Assembly (NCBI RefSeq): GCF_009769165.1
Contig: NZ_CP043476.1
Span: 4,161,001-4,225,000 of the forward strand
Length of the DNA stretch: 64,000 nucleotides
Origin: Xanthomonas hyacinthi
GTDB taxonomy: Bacteria; Pseudomonadota; Gammaproteobacteria; Xanthomonadales; Xanthomonadaceae
Direction: 5' to 3'
Shown here: positions 8,960 through 16,849 of the stretch, one piece after another
Layout: each line of letters starts with the position of its first letter
Numbering within the stretch: position 1 is the stretch's first letter
Position numbers and translations under genes: made by a program
Notes under the pieces: generated by a model
Seen by the model: only the letters and a program-made list of their open reading frames with translations
The model's database searches: none
What the model was told of the DNA's origin: nothing

Positions 8960-9125
8960 GAAATCGCCGCCCTCCGTCATCGCCGTCCTTGCGCTTGAAG
9001 CTCTTGTGCCTGGCCCTGGCCTGGACCAGCGTCCCGTCCACGCTGAAATGCTCGCCCGACAGCCAGCCTTGGCGATCGGCGATCTCCACAACTTCGATGT
9101 CGACCGACAGGGTGAACGACCCGAT
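8960..9125 (-). pseudogene. Remnant of an IS5-family transposase
   Basis: On the minus strand a fragment reads DRQGWLSGEHFSVDGTLVQA followed by HKSFKRKDG, which matches the region around the first catalytic Asp of IS5-group transposases (sequence form EHFSVDGTLIQAWASHKSFKPKDG). No start, no other DDE residues and no terminal repeats are recognisable, so this is a decayed piece of about 55 codons. The rest of 8719-9419 holds the repeat at 8876 and the operator at 9314; I see no other gene there. Confidence 0.6.
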
Positions 9126-9313
9126 CGCCGACACGACGATTGGGGACCGAGAACAGTCTTTCCCAGGGAATCGACAAGAATTGGCGTTGATGCAAATGGG
9201 GATGACGACATCTGCCGGAGCAACGCGTCTTGGAGGGAACGCGGGAAGCGCTGCAGCGTCTGGTGGTCCGATAATTACCAAGGCGGCTCCCATGTACCGA
9301 TGTGCGGCTGCGC

Positions 9314-9327
9314 TGAATACGTATGCA
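9314..9327 (+). promoter_or_regulatory. Shared 14-bp operator, copy 1 (GH13 alpha-glucosidase promoter)
   Basis: TGAATACGTATGCA, a near-palindrome with a central CG as in LacI-family sites, lies about 95 bp before the alpha-glucosidase start. Identical copies precede the TonB receptor (14088) and the GH97/six-hairpin divergon (16686). TACCCT occurs 42 nt after its first base. Confidence 0.75.
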
Positions 9328-9419
9328 AGCACCTCTGCAATTCGCACATCGAGGTTACCCTAACGCAGCTTTCCGCGTGCCCACTGCGCACGCGATCTCT
9401 GCCCGAAGGGGGGCGTTGC

Positions 9420-11030
9420 ATGACTCAGGCTGCATGGTGGCGCGGTGCCGTCATCTATCAGATCTATCCGCGCAGCTTTCTCGATGCGAACGGCGATGGC
9501 ATCGGCGATCTGCCCGGCATCGTGCGCAAGCTGGACTACATCGCGTCGCTTGGTGTGGACGCGATCTGGATCTCGCCGTTCTTCAAGTCGCCGATGGCCG
9601 ATTTCGGCTACGACATCGCCGACTATCGCGAGGTCGACCCGCTGTTCGGCACGATGGCCGACTTCGATCGCTTGCTGGCCAAGGCGCATGCGCTGGGCCT
9701 GAAGGTAATGATCGATCAGGTGCTCAGCCACACGTCGGTGGAGCACGCATGGTTCAAGGAAAGTCGGCAGAGCCGCGACAATCCCAAGGCTGATTGGTAC
9801 GTGTGGGCGGATGCGCGCGAGGATGGCACGCCGCCGAACAACTGGATGTCGATCTTCGGCGGCGTCGCCTGGCAGTGGGAGCCGCGTCGCGGCCAGTACT
9901 ACCTGCACAACTTCCTGTCGTCGCAGCCGGATCTGAACTTCCATAATCCCGAGGTGCAGCAGGCCGCGTTGGACAATGTCGCGTTCTGGCTCGCGCACGG
10001 GGTCGATGGGTTCCGGCTGGATGCGATCAACTTCTGCTTCCACGATCCGTTGCTGCGGGACAATCCGCCCAAGCCCCCGGAAAAGCGGCTAGGGCGGGGC
10101 TTCAGTCCGGACAATCCGTATGCGTTCCAGTACCACTACTACAACAACACGCAGGCGGAGAATCTGCCGTTCCTGCAGAAGCTGCGCGGTCTGCTCGATC
10201 GCTATCCCGGAACGGTGAGCCTGGGCGAGATCTCGTCGGAGGACTCGCTCGCCACCACCGCCGAATACACGCGGGCCGGGCATCTGCACATGGGCTACAG
10301 CTTCGAGCTGCTGACCGACGATTTCAGCGCACGCTACATCCGCGAGACGGTGTCGCGCCTCGAGGCGGTGATGACCGAAGGCTGGCCGTGCTGGGCGATT
10401 TCCAACCACGATGTGCCGCGTGCGCTGACGCGCTGGGGGCGCGGCGCGCAGACGCCGGCGCTGGCGCGGCTGCTGTTCGCGTTGCTATGCGCGTTGCGCG
10501 GTTCGGTCTGCGTCTATCAGGGCGAGGAGTTGGGCCTGGGCGAGGCCGAGGTGCCGTTCGAGGCATTGCAGGATCCGTATGGCATCGCGTTCTGGCCGAG
10601 CTTCAAGGGCCGCGATGGATGCCGTACGCCGATGCCATGGGACGACAGCGCGCAAGCGGGGTTCAGTACCGGGAAGCCCTGGCTGCCGGTGGCGCCGGCG
10701 CATCGCGCGCAATCGGTGGCGGCGCAGCTGGCCGATCCGCATTCGGTGCTGCTCGCGTTCCGGCAGTTCCAGGCCTGGCGCAAACAGCATGCGGCCTTGC
10801 GCGAAGGCGATATCGTGTTCGCCGAGACCGCCGAGCCGGTGCTGATGTTCCAGCGCCGGCATGCGCAGCAGACGCTGCTGCTGGCGTTCAATCTGTCGGC
10901 GCAAGCCGCCGAGGTGGCGCTGCCCGAGGGGCAATGGCGGGCGCTGGCAGTCCCTGGCATCGACCCAGGCAAGCGCGAGGGCGGCCTGCAGCTGCCCGGT
11001 TACGCGATGATGTGCCTGGAAGGCGTGTAG
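9420..11030 (+). CDS. GH13 (subfamily 23) alpha-glucosidase, XgtA-like
   Basis: A cytoplasmic alpha-glucosidase of 536 residues without a signal peptide. It carries the four GH13 regions: DQVLSHTS, GVDGFRLDAINF with nucleophile D201, GEISS with acid/base E270, and AISNHDVPR with transition-state stabiliser D331. These positions and the length closely match XgtA of Xanthomonas campestris WU-9701, known for hydrolysis of maltose and glucosyl transfer to small acceptors. The ATG at 9420 follows an AAGGGGGG ribosome site. It is expected to cleave maltose or short maltodextrins brought in by the nearby symporter, and its promoter has the shared operator. Confidence 0.92.
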   Translation: MTQAAWWRGAVIYQIYPRSFLDANGDGIGDLPGIVRKLDYIASLGVDAIWISPFFKSPMADFGYDIADYREVDPLFGTMADFDRLLAKAHALGLKVMIDQVLSHTSVEHAWFKESRQSRDNPKADWYVWADAREDGTPPNNWMSIFGGVAWQWEPRRGQYYLHNFLSSQPDLNFHNPEVQQAALDNVAFWLAHGVDGFRLDAINFCFHDPLLRDNPPKPPEKRLGRGFSPDNPYAFQYHYYNNTQAENLPFLQKLRGLLDRYPGTVSLGEISSEDSLATTAEYTRAGHLHMGYSFELLTDDFSARYIRETVSRLEAVMTEGWPCWAISNHDVPRALTRWGRGAQTPALARLLFALLCALRGSVCVYQGEELGLGEAEVPFEALQDPYGIAFWPSFKGRDGCRTPMPWDDSAQAGFSTGKPWLPVAPAHRAQSVAAQLADPHSVLLAFRQFQAWRKQHAALREGDIVFAETAEPVLMFQRRHAQQTLLLAFNLSAQAAEVALPEGQWRALAVPGIDPGKREGGLQLPGYAMMCLEGV

Positions 11031-11052
11031 CCGTCGCTGCGCCCTCTGGCCC

Positions 11053-11074
11053 GCTGCCCGGCTTGCCGGGCAGC
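11053..11074 (+). terminator. Hairpin after the alpha-glucosidase gene
   Basis: GCTGCCCGGC and GCCGGGCAGC form a perfect GC-rich stem with a 2-nt loop 25 bp after the stop; there is no clear T-run, so it may be an RNA-stabilising or weak terminator structure. Confidence 0.5.
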
Positions 11075-11121
11075 GAGGCCTAATTCTTCAGTATGGACGC
11101 CGCTGCGCAGCGGATACTGCA

Positions 11122-11154
11122 AGAAAAGCCCGCCGGCATGGCGCCGACGGGCTT
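11122..11154 (-). terminator. Rho-independent terminator of the TonB-dependent receptor gene
   Basis: On the minus strand AAGCCCGTCGG pairs with CCGGCGGGCTT around a short loop, followed by TTTTCTTG. It begins about 25 bp after the receptor stop codon. Confidence 0.65.
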
Positions 11155-11176
11155 GCTGCAGGCACCCTGGGTTGGC

Positions 11177-13951
11177 CTAGAACGTGTAGTTCACCCCGAG
11201 CACGTAGGTGCGGCCCCACTCGGTGTATTCCAGCGGGCGGTCCTTGCTGCCGGCATAGGTGCGGTACGCCTCGTTGGTCAGGTTGCTCGCCTGCAGGAGC
11301 AGGGTTAGTCCGCTCAAGGTACTGCTGTTGCCGAAGGTGTAGCTGAGCTGCGCGTCGGTCACGTTCTCACCGACTACGTAGCGCAGGGTGCGGTTGCCGT
11401 TGAAGTTGCCGATCTCGCCGATGAAGTCCGAGCGCCGGCGCTGGCTGACGCGCGCTTCGAAGCCGTTGCGCTCGTAGTAGGCGGTGAAGTTGTACACGCG
11501 CTTGGACAGGCCCGGCAGGCTGATCGGATCCGAACCAACGCTGGAGGCGCTTTCCGGGTCGAGGATCTTGATATCGCTGTCGTTGAAGGTGGCGCTGGCC
11601 TGGATGCCGAAACCGCGCAGGCCGTCGGTCAGCATGTCCAGCGGCAGCGAGGCGGTCAGTTCCAGGCCGCGCAGGGTGCCGCCCTTGCCGTTCTGCGGCG
11701 AGGAGAAGGTGCCGATGGTCTGCACCGGGGCGGTCATGCCCGGCGGCACCACATAGCTGGCGACCAGGTCGGAGAAGTCGTAGTCGTCGCGCGACTGCGT
11801 ATAGACGTAGCTCTTCAGATCCTTGTAGAAGATCGCCGCGGCCACGTAGGCCTTTTCGTCGAAATATTTTTCGTATGACAGGTCCAGCGCGGTGGCGCGC
11901 CACGGATCCAGCAACGGGTTGCCGCCGCTGCCGCCGGGCCTGCCGGTGGAGGTGTCGACACCGAACTCCAGGCCGGCACGCAGCTGGTCCACGCGCGGGC
12001 GTGCGACCTGCTTGGCGGCGGCGAAGCGCAGGGTCTGCTGGTGCGGGAATGTGAAGGCCAGGTTCAAGCTCGGCAGCCAGTCGTTGTAGGTCTTGCCGGC
12101 ATCGATCGGCAGCACGTTCTGGCCAGCCGGGCGCGAGCGATCGAAGTAGCTGGACTGCGAGCTCTGATCGGTGCGCTGCATCTGCACGCCGATGTTGCCG
12201 CGCACGGCGACCTCGCCGATATCGGTGTTGATGTTGGCGCGCAGCCAGGCGGTGGTGATTTTTTCCTGCACGGTCCACGACTTCGGAATCAGGTAGTCGA
12301 GGTCGGTAACCGGATTGAACGTCATGTAGCGTCCAACCGCAGCCGGGACGTTCCAGGCCGGGATGTAGCCGATGCCGGCGAAGCCCAGGTTGACCGGGTC
12401 GTACTGCAGGTCGCTGGCGATGCTGGTATCACCCTGCGCGCCGAGCAGGATGTTGCCTTCGGCCTGGGTCTTCTGCTTGCGCCGGTCGGCGTAGTTCACG
12501 CCCACATCGACATCCGAGAACCATGACAAGGCCTGCGGTACCGGGAAGGCAGCCGACAGGCGGACGCCCTTCAGGCGGTCCTCGATCTGCGGCACCTTGC
12601 CGTAGCCGGAACCATAGATGGTGTTGGTCAGCAACAGCGCATCGGGGTTGGAGTAGTCCAAGCCGGGGCTGATCTGCGAGAAGCCGTTCGGGTTGACCGT
12701 GACGCCGATGGTGTCGAACTGCGGGCGCGGAACAAGCTGGAGATTGTTCTCCAGGTTGGTCTCCTTGCGGGTGGCCTTGGAGTAATTCAGGTCGGCTACC
12801 AGCTTGACGCTCTCGAAGTTGAACGCGTTGTTCCAGCCAAACGCATCGATCTTGTCCTTGCGCTTGTTGTACATGCCACGCACCAGCGGATACGCGTTGG
12901 AAATCGTGCCGCCAGTGAAGCTGCCATCGGCGTTACGCCCGACGTTGCTGAAGACCGGCAGGATCGCATTCGGATCGTTGGCATCCTCGCCATTGCCGCT
13001 CAGGCTCAGCTCGAACTGGTTGGCGGTGTCGATCTGCTCGGCTTCGGTATGGAATGCATCGAAGGTGCTGGTCCACGCGTTGGACGGACGAAACTGCACG
13101 GTGGCCATCACGCCGTCGCGCTTGTTGTTGCCGGTGCGGCGCAACGCCTTGATGCCGTCGGAGAAATAGGTGCCCGGGGCCACGCCGGCACGATCGCCGG
13201 CGTCGGTATGCTCGGTGGTCCAGGGTTCGTACAGACCGACCTGGTTCTCCTGGATCGGGTTGTCGCTGTGCGCATAGCCGATCGAGATGCCCAGAGTCTT
13301 GTCGAAGAACTGGTCGATGTAGCTGGCGCTGAAGCGGTTGCCGAATGCGTCGACATCGGCGGCCTTGCCCAGTGAGGTCTTCTGCAGGCGGCCGCTGACG
13401 GCGATCACCCGGTCCGGGAAGCTCAACGGGCGTACGGTCTGCATGTCGATGGTGCCCGACAGGCCCTGGCCGACCAGCGCTGCGTCGGGAGTCTTGTACA
13501 CAGTCACGCCGTTGACCAGTTCCGAGGGGTATTGGTCGAACTCGACGCTGCGGTTGTCGCCCGTGCTGACCACTTCGCGGCCGTTCAGCAGGGTGGTGGC
13601 GAAGTCGGGCGACAGGCCGCGCACGCTGATCACCTGTGCGCGCCCGGCCACGCGCTGCGCGGCCAGGCCGGGCAGGCGGCCCAGCGATTCGGCGATGCTC
13701 ACGTCGGGCAGCTTGCCGATATCCTCGGCCGAGATCGCCTCGACGATGGACGTCGAATCCTGCTTGATCGCGATCGCGTTCTCGATGCCGCGGCGGATGC
13801 CGGTCACCTCGACCTTGTCCAGTTCGGTGACCGGACCGTCGGCAGCTGTGGTGGCGGCGGCGGGCGGCGTCTGGGACTGTGCGGCGGCCAGCATCGGCGT
13901 CATGGCGATGGCCAAGGCCAGCGTCAGCGCATTGCGCTTGTGGTTCAACAT
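11177..13951 (-). CDS. TonB-dependent receptor for alpha-glucans (maltodextrin uptake)
   Basis: The 924-residue outer-membrane protein starts with a signal peptide (ALTLALAIAMTPMLAAAQ), has a TonB-box-like segment LDKVEVTG and a plug domain from about residue 50 (SIVEAISAEDIGKLPDVSIAE, with the LPG and RVAG-QVISVRGL blocks), then a 22-strand barrel ending in the typical aromatic residue (NYTF). This is the long-plug class of TonB receptors common in carbohydrate loci of Xanthomonas and Caulobacter (MalA in Caulobacter transports maltodextrins). The start at 13951 follows a GAGGGGAA ribosome site. The substrate is inferred from neighbours: alpha-glucosidases, an amylase and a maltose-type symporter. 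Confidence 0.9.
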   Translation of the reverse strand: MLNHKRNALTLALAIAMTPMLAAAQSQTPPAAATTAADGPVTELDKVEVTGIRRGIENAIAIKQDSTSIVEAISAEDIGKLPDVSIAESLGRLPGLAAQRVAGRAQVISVRGLSPDFATTLLNGREVVSTGDNRSVEFDQYPSELVNGVTVYKTPDAALVGQGLSGTIDMQTVRPLSFPDRVIAVSGRLQKTSLGKAADVDAFGNRFSASYIDQFFDKTLGISIGYAHSDNPIQENQVGLYEPWTTEHTDAGDRAGVAPGTYFSDGIKALRRTGNNKRDGVMATVQFRPSNAWTSTFDAFHTEAEQIDTANQFELSLSGNGEDANDPNAILPVFSNVGRNADGSFTGGTISNAYPLVRGMYNKRKDKIDAFGWNNAFNFESVKLVADLNYSKATRKETNLENNLQLVPRPQFDTIGVTVNPNGFSQISPGLDYSNPDALLLTNTIYGSGYGKVPQIEDRLKGVRLSAAFPVPQALSWFSDVDVGVNYADRRKQKTQAEGNILLGAQGDTSIASDLQYDPVNLGFAGIGYIPAWNVPAAVGRYMTFNPVTDLDYLIPKSWTVQEKITTAWLRANINTDIGEVAVRGNIGVQMQRTDQSSQSSYFDRSRPAGQNVLPIDAGKTYNDWLPSLNLAFTFPHQQTLRFAAAKQVARPRVDQLRAGLEFGVDTSTGRPGGSGGNPLLDPWRATALDLSYEKYFDEKAYVAAAIFYKDLKSYVYTQSRDDYDFSDLVASYVVPPGMTAPVQTIGTFSSPQNGKGGTLRGLELTASLPLDMLTDGLRGFGIQASATFNDSDIKILDPESASSVGSDPISLPGLSKRVYNFTAYYERNGFEARVSQRRRSDFIGEIGNFNGNRTLRYVVGENVTDAQLSYTFGNSSTLSGLTLLLQASNLTNEAYRTYAGSKDRPLEYTEWGRTYVLGVNYTF

Positions 13952-14087
13952 TTTCCCCTCCCAGGCAATGTTGTCTTGCGAATTTTTCTGATCCGGTACA
14001 TCGACCGAATGTAGGGATCGCGCCGCCATTGTTCGGCGACGCGACTGCGACGTATGGTAGACACCGCGATCCGCCGCGACCGCCGGC

Positions 14088-14101
14088 TGCATACGTATTC
14101 A
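14088..14101 (-). promoter_or_regulatory. Shared 14-bp operator, copy 2 (TonB receptor promoter)
   Basis: Read on the minus strand the site is TGAATACGTATGCA, exactly as at 9314 and 16686. It is 137 bp before the receptor start, and TACCAT follows 42 nt after its first base. Confidence 0.75.
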
Positions 14102-14117
14102 CTGGGTTTCATCGCAT

Positions 14118-14131
14118 TGGAATCGATTCCA
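14118..14131. promoter_or_regulatory. Second LacI-like palindrome TGGAATCGATTCCA upstream of the receptor
   Basis: A perfect 14-bp palindrome with a central CG lies 30 bp (centre to centre, about three helical turns) upstream of the operator at 14088. It looks like an auxiliary or separate LacI-family operator; no second copy was found in the window. Confidence 0.4.
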
Positions 14132-14365
14132 CGATGGCGATGGCGATGGCGGTGAAACGAGAGCGTCGTGATCGCGAGGTCGGTGTCGGGGGGATTTCGC
14201 GCTCAGTGCGCGGCGAAGTGCGTGGATGCGCGGTATGCAACCGGTGGTGGCGATCGACGCGTGCGGATGCGCAGGGACGATGCCTGGGGGAAAGGTGCAG
14301 ATACGAGGCGCAGCCATTGCCATGGGCCAGGGCGGCATGCGTTCGCGCGTAGCATGCTCGGGCGA

Positions 14366-14461
14366 CTGAATATGCTTTTCTCGCGGCTGTTGCAGGCTGG
14401 GGAATGGTTTCGGCCGCGACAGGCATTCCCGGCGAAGCCCGTCGCGACTGAAGTCGCACAC
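14366..14461. repeat. Dispersed palindromic element, copy B (degenerate)
   Basis: Contains GGCCGCGACAGGC and, further on, GCCCGTCGCGACTGAAGTCGC, the arms of the repeat family seen at 8876 and 22225. The remaining 14132-14365 between receptor and GH97 holds no gene that I can support. Confidence 0.5.
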
Positions 14462-14502
14462 AAGTCCTATCACCGCGTGACCGTGTTTGCAGCGGAAATG
14501 CG

Positions 14503-16611
14503 CTAGCGACGTGCCGCCGAATTGCCGCCGGCAGCGGCCGCAGCGTCCACCGGCGTGAAGCGGATCGCCTGGCCGCCGCCCGGCGCCAGCTTCAGTTGCA
14601 GATCATCGCCGCTGCCGACCTCGCGCTGCTCGCGCACGAAGTCGAACGGGTTGCTGCGGTAGTTGGCGGCGTCGCCGTCGCGGTAGATCTCGGCGCGGTA
14701 GCGCACACCCGGCTCCAGGAACGACAGCGACACCGGCAGCACCCGGCCGTGTTCGTCGGTGATGCTGCCCAGGTACCAGTCGCGGCTATGGCGGTCCTTG
14801 CGCACGATGGTCACGTAGTCGCCGACCTCGCCGTCGAGGACGCGGCTATCGTCCCAGTCCACCGCCACGTCCTCGATGAAGCGGAACGCGTCGCGGTGCT
14901 GCAGGTAATGCTCGGGCAGGTCGGCGGCCATCTGGATCGGGCTGTAGATCGCCACGTACAGCGCCAGCTGCCGCGCCAGCGTGCTCGGGATCGGCTGGCC
15001 GTCGCGGCCCTTCAGGCTGAGGATGCCCGGGGTGTAGTCCATCGGCCCGGCCAGCATGCGGGTGAAGACCAGGTTGACCTCGTGCTCGGGCGGGTTCGGC
15101 GGCTGCCCCCAGGCGTTGTATTCCATGCCGCGCGCGCCTTCGCGCGACAGCCAGTTGGGATAGGTGCGGCGCAGGCCGGTGTCCTTGATCGGCTCGTGCG
15201 CGTTGACCGACAGGTGCCGCGCCGCCGCTGCGCGCACCACCTTCAGGTGATGCTGCGCCATGAACTGGCCGTCGTGCCATTCGCGCCACAGCGGCCCGCC
15301 GGCCGCATTGCGCCGATCCACCTGGCCGTCGTCGCAGACGTAGCCGGTCTTGAACGTGTCCACGCCCAGGCGCGCATACAGCTCCAGGGCGGCATCGAGC
15401 TGGTCTTCGTAGTGCTGCACCGCGCAGCCGGTTTCGTGGTGGCCGATCAGGTGTACGCCGCGCTTGGCGGCATAGGCGCTGAGCGCTTCGATGTCGAAAT
15501 CCGGGGTTGGCCGGGTGAAATCGAAGCCGCCGCCGTTGCCGAACCATTCGCCGTTCCAGCCGGGATTCCAGCCTTCCACCAGCACGCCACGGAAGCCGTG
15601 CGCGGCGGCGAAGTCGATGTAGCGGCGGGTGTTGGCGGTGGTCGCGCCATGCTTCGGCCCGGTCGCCCAGGTTTCCTGGTTCAAATGCATCGACCACCAC
15701 ACGCCCACGTACTTGGCCGGATGCACCCAGCGCACGTCGCCCAGCGCATTGGGTTCGTTGAGGTTGAGGATCAGATTGGAGTCGACCAGGCCGCCGGCGT
15801 GGTCGGCGATCTGCACGGTGCGCCACGGCGTGTCGAACGGCAGGCTGCGCTTGACCTTCCAGCCTTGCGCCGACGGCGACAGCTGCGCGTGCAGGCGCTG
15901 GCCGTCGCCGCGGCGCAGCCACATCCCGGCGTAATCGACCAGGGCGGCTTCGTGCAGGGCGATGTGCAATCCGTCGCGGCTGCGCAAGGTGATCGGGGTA
16001 TGCGCCAGCGCGACCTGGTTCAGCGGCGTCTGCCGGTACAGGTATTCGGAGTGGATCGGCTCGCCGGCCGGGATCCACCACGCGGTCGCCTCCGGCACGA
16101 TGTCGAACTCGGTCAGTTCCTCGTCGATGATCGCTTCGCGCAGGCCGGCTTGCTGCGGGAAGCTGTAGCGGAAGCCCAGGCCGTCGTCGTAGACCCGGAA
16201 CACCACGGTGAAGCGCCGCCGCAGTCCGCTGCGCTCGCCCAGCTCCACGCGCAATTCGTTGTAATGGTTGCGCACGTAGCGGCGCTCGCCCCACGGCTGC
16301 TCCCAGGTTTCGTCCACGCTGCGCATGGCTTGCGCCAGCACCGCCAGATCGCGGTCCAGGCGCCCGTCGCGCAACTGGAAGCCCAGCCTGGATTCGCCGA
16401 TCACGGTGTCGCCCAGGCGTTGCACGCGGTAGCTCGGCTTGCCGTCGTCCAGTTGCAGTGCGACCTGCAGCACCTTGCCCGGCGAGTCCACGCTGGCCAC
16501 GGTCTTCGGTTCTGCGCGCAGCAGCGGTGCGATGCACAACAGCGCGGCCGCGAGCAGCATCCGCAGGGGCGGCGACGGACGCATGCGTGGCATGGCATGA
16601 AGCTGCGGCAT
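14503..16611 (-). CDS. GH97 alpha-glucosidase (SusB-like), exported
   Basis: The 702-residue enzyme has a signal peptide (LRMLLAAALLCIAPLLRA), the GH97 N-terminal beta-super-sandwich domain (VASVDSPGKVLQVALQL), a central (beta/alpha)8 barrel (YVGVWWSMHL, GFRGVLVEGWNPGWNGEW) and a C-terminal beta domain. The pair NAHEPIKDTG (E473) and GMEYNAW (E497), 24 residues apart, mirrors the catalytic base/acid pair of inverting SusB. The TFKTGYV strand lacks the Asp nucleophile of retaining GH97 members, so an inverting alpha-glucosidase is inferred. The ATG at 16611 has GGAGGGG upstream at short spacing. It probably works in the periplasm on imported maltodextrins. Confidence 0.9.
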   Translation of the reverse strand: MPQLHAMPRMRPSPPLRMLLAAALLCIAPLLRAEPKTVASVDSPGKVLQVALQLDDGKPSYRVQRLGDTVIGESRLGFQLRDGRLDRDLAVLAQAMRSVDETWEQPWGERRYVRNHYNELRVELGERSGLRRRFTVVFRVYDDGLGFRYSFPQQAGLREAIIDEELTEFDIVPEATAWWIPAGEPIHSEYLYRQTPLNQVALAHTPITLRSRDGLHIALHEAALVDYAGMWLRRGDGQRLHAQLSPSAQGWKVKRSLPFDTPWRTVQIADHAGGLVDSNLILNLNEPNALGDVRWVHPAKYVGVWWSMHLNQETWATGPKHGATTANTRRYIDFAAAHGFRGVLVEGWNPGWNGEWFGNGGGFDFTRPTPDFDIEALSAYAAKRGVHLIGHHETGCAVQHYEDQLDAALELYARLGVDTFKTGYVCDDGQVDRRNAAGGPLWREWHDGQFMAQHHLKVVRAAAARHLSVNAHEPIKDTGLRRTYPNWLSREGARGMEYNAWGQPPNPPEHEVNLVFTRMLAGPMDYTPGILSLKGRDGQPIPSTLARQLALYVAIYSPIQMAADLPEHYLQHRDAFRFIEDVAVDWDDSRVLDGEVGDYVTIVRKDRHSRDWYLGSITDEHGRVLPVSLSFLEPGVRYRAEIYRDGDAANYRSNPFDFVREQREVGSGDDLQLKLAPGGGQAIRFTPVDAAAAAGGNSAARR

Positions 16612-16685
16612 ATCCCCTCCCAAGGCGGCCGTTGCACCTGCGGCGACTATAGCGAGGCGCTGCGAGCCCGCTGCGGCCAAGGCGA

Positions 16686-16699
16686 TGAATACGTATGCA
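16686..16699 (+). promoter_or_regulatory. Shared 14-bp operator, copy 3 (GH97 / six-hairpin operon divergon)
   Basis: TGAATACGTATGCA lies in the 238-bp gap between the GH97 gene (minus) and the plus-strand operon, 75 bp from the former and 151 bp from the latter. On the plus side GTCTACCAT follows, with TACCAT 41 nt after the first base of the site, and another -10-like TACAAT is at 16793-16798. Confidence 0.75.
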
Positions 16700-16849
16700 G
16701 ATGCGCGCGCTGCGCTGCGGCGCGTCTACCATGTCCGCAGCGCTTCTCGAAGAGGCCGCGACCGCGGCGCCGGCATGCCGGTGCGGCGAACCTACAATGC
16801 AGGCAAAGAGGGAGGGAGGCCGACGGGCGCGAGCCGGTCCGCCGCTTCG

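Noticed and set aside
8715-9419. Upstream extension of the alpha-glucosidase frame by 235 codons
   Set aside because: The extension crosses a palindromic repeat, an IS remnant on the other strand and the operator, and shows no protein similarity; the ATG at 9420 has a good ribosome site and gives the known family length.
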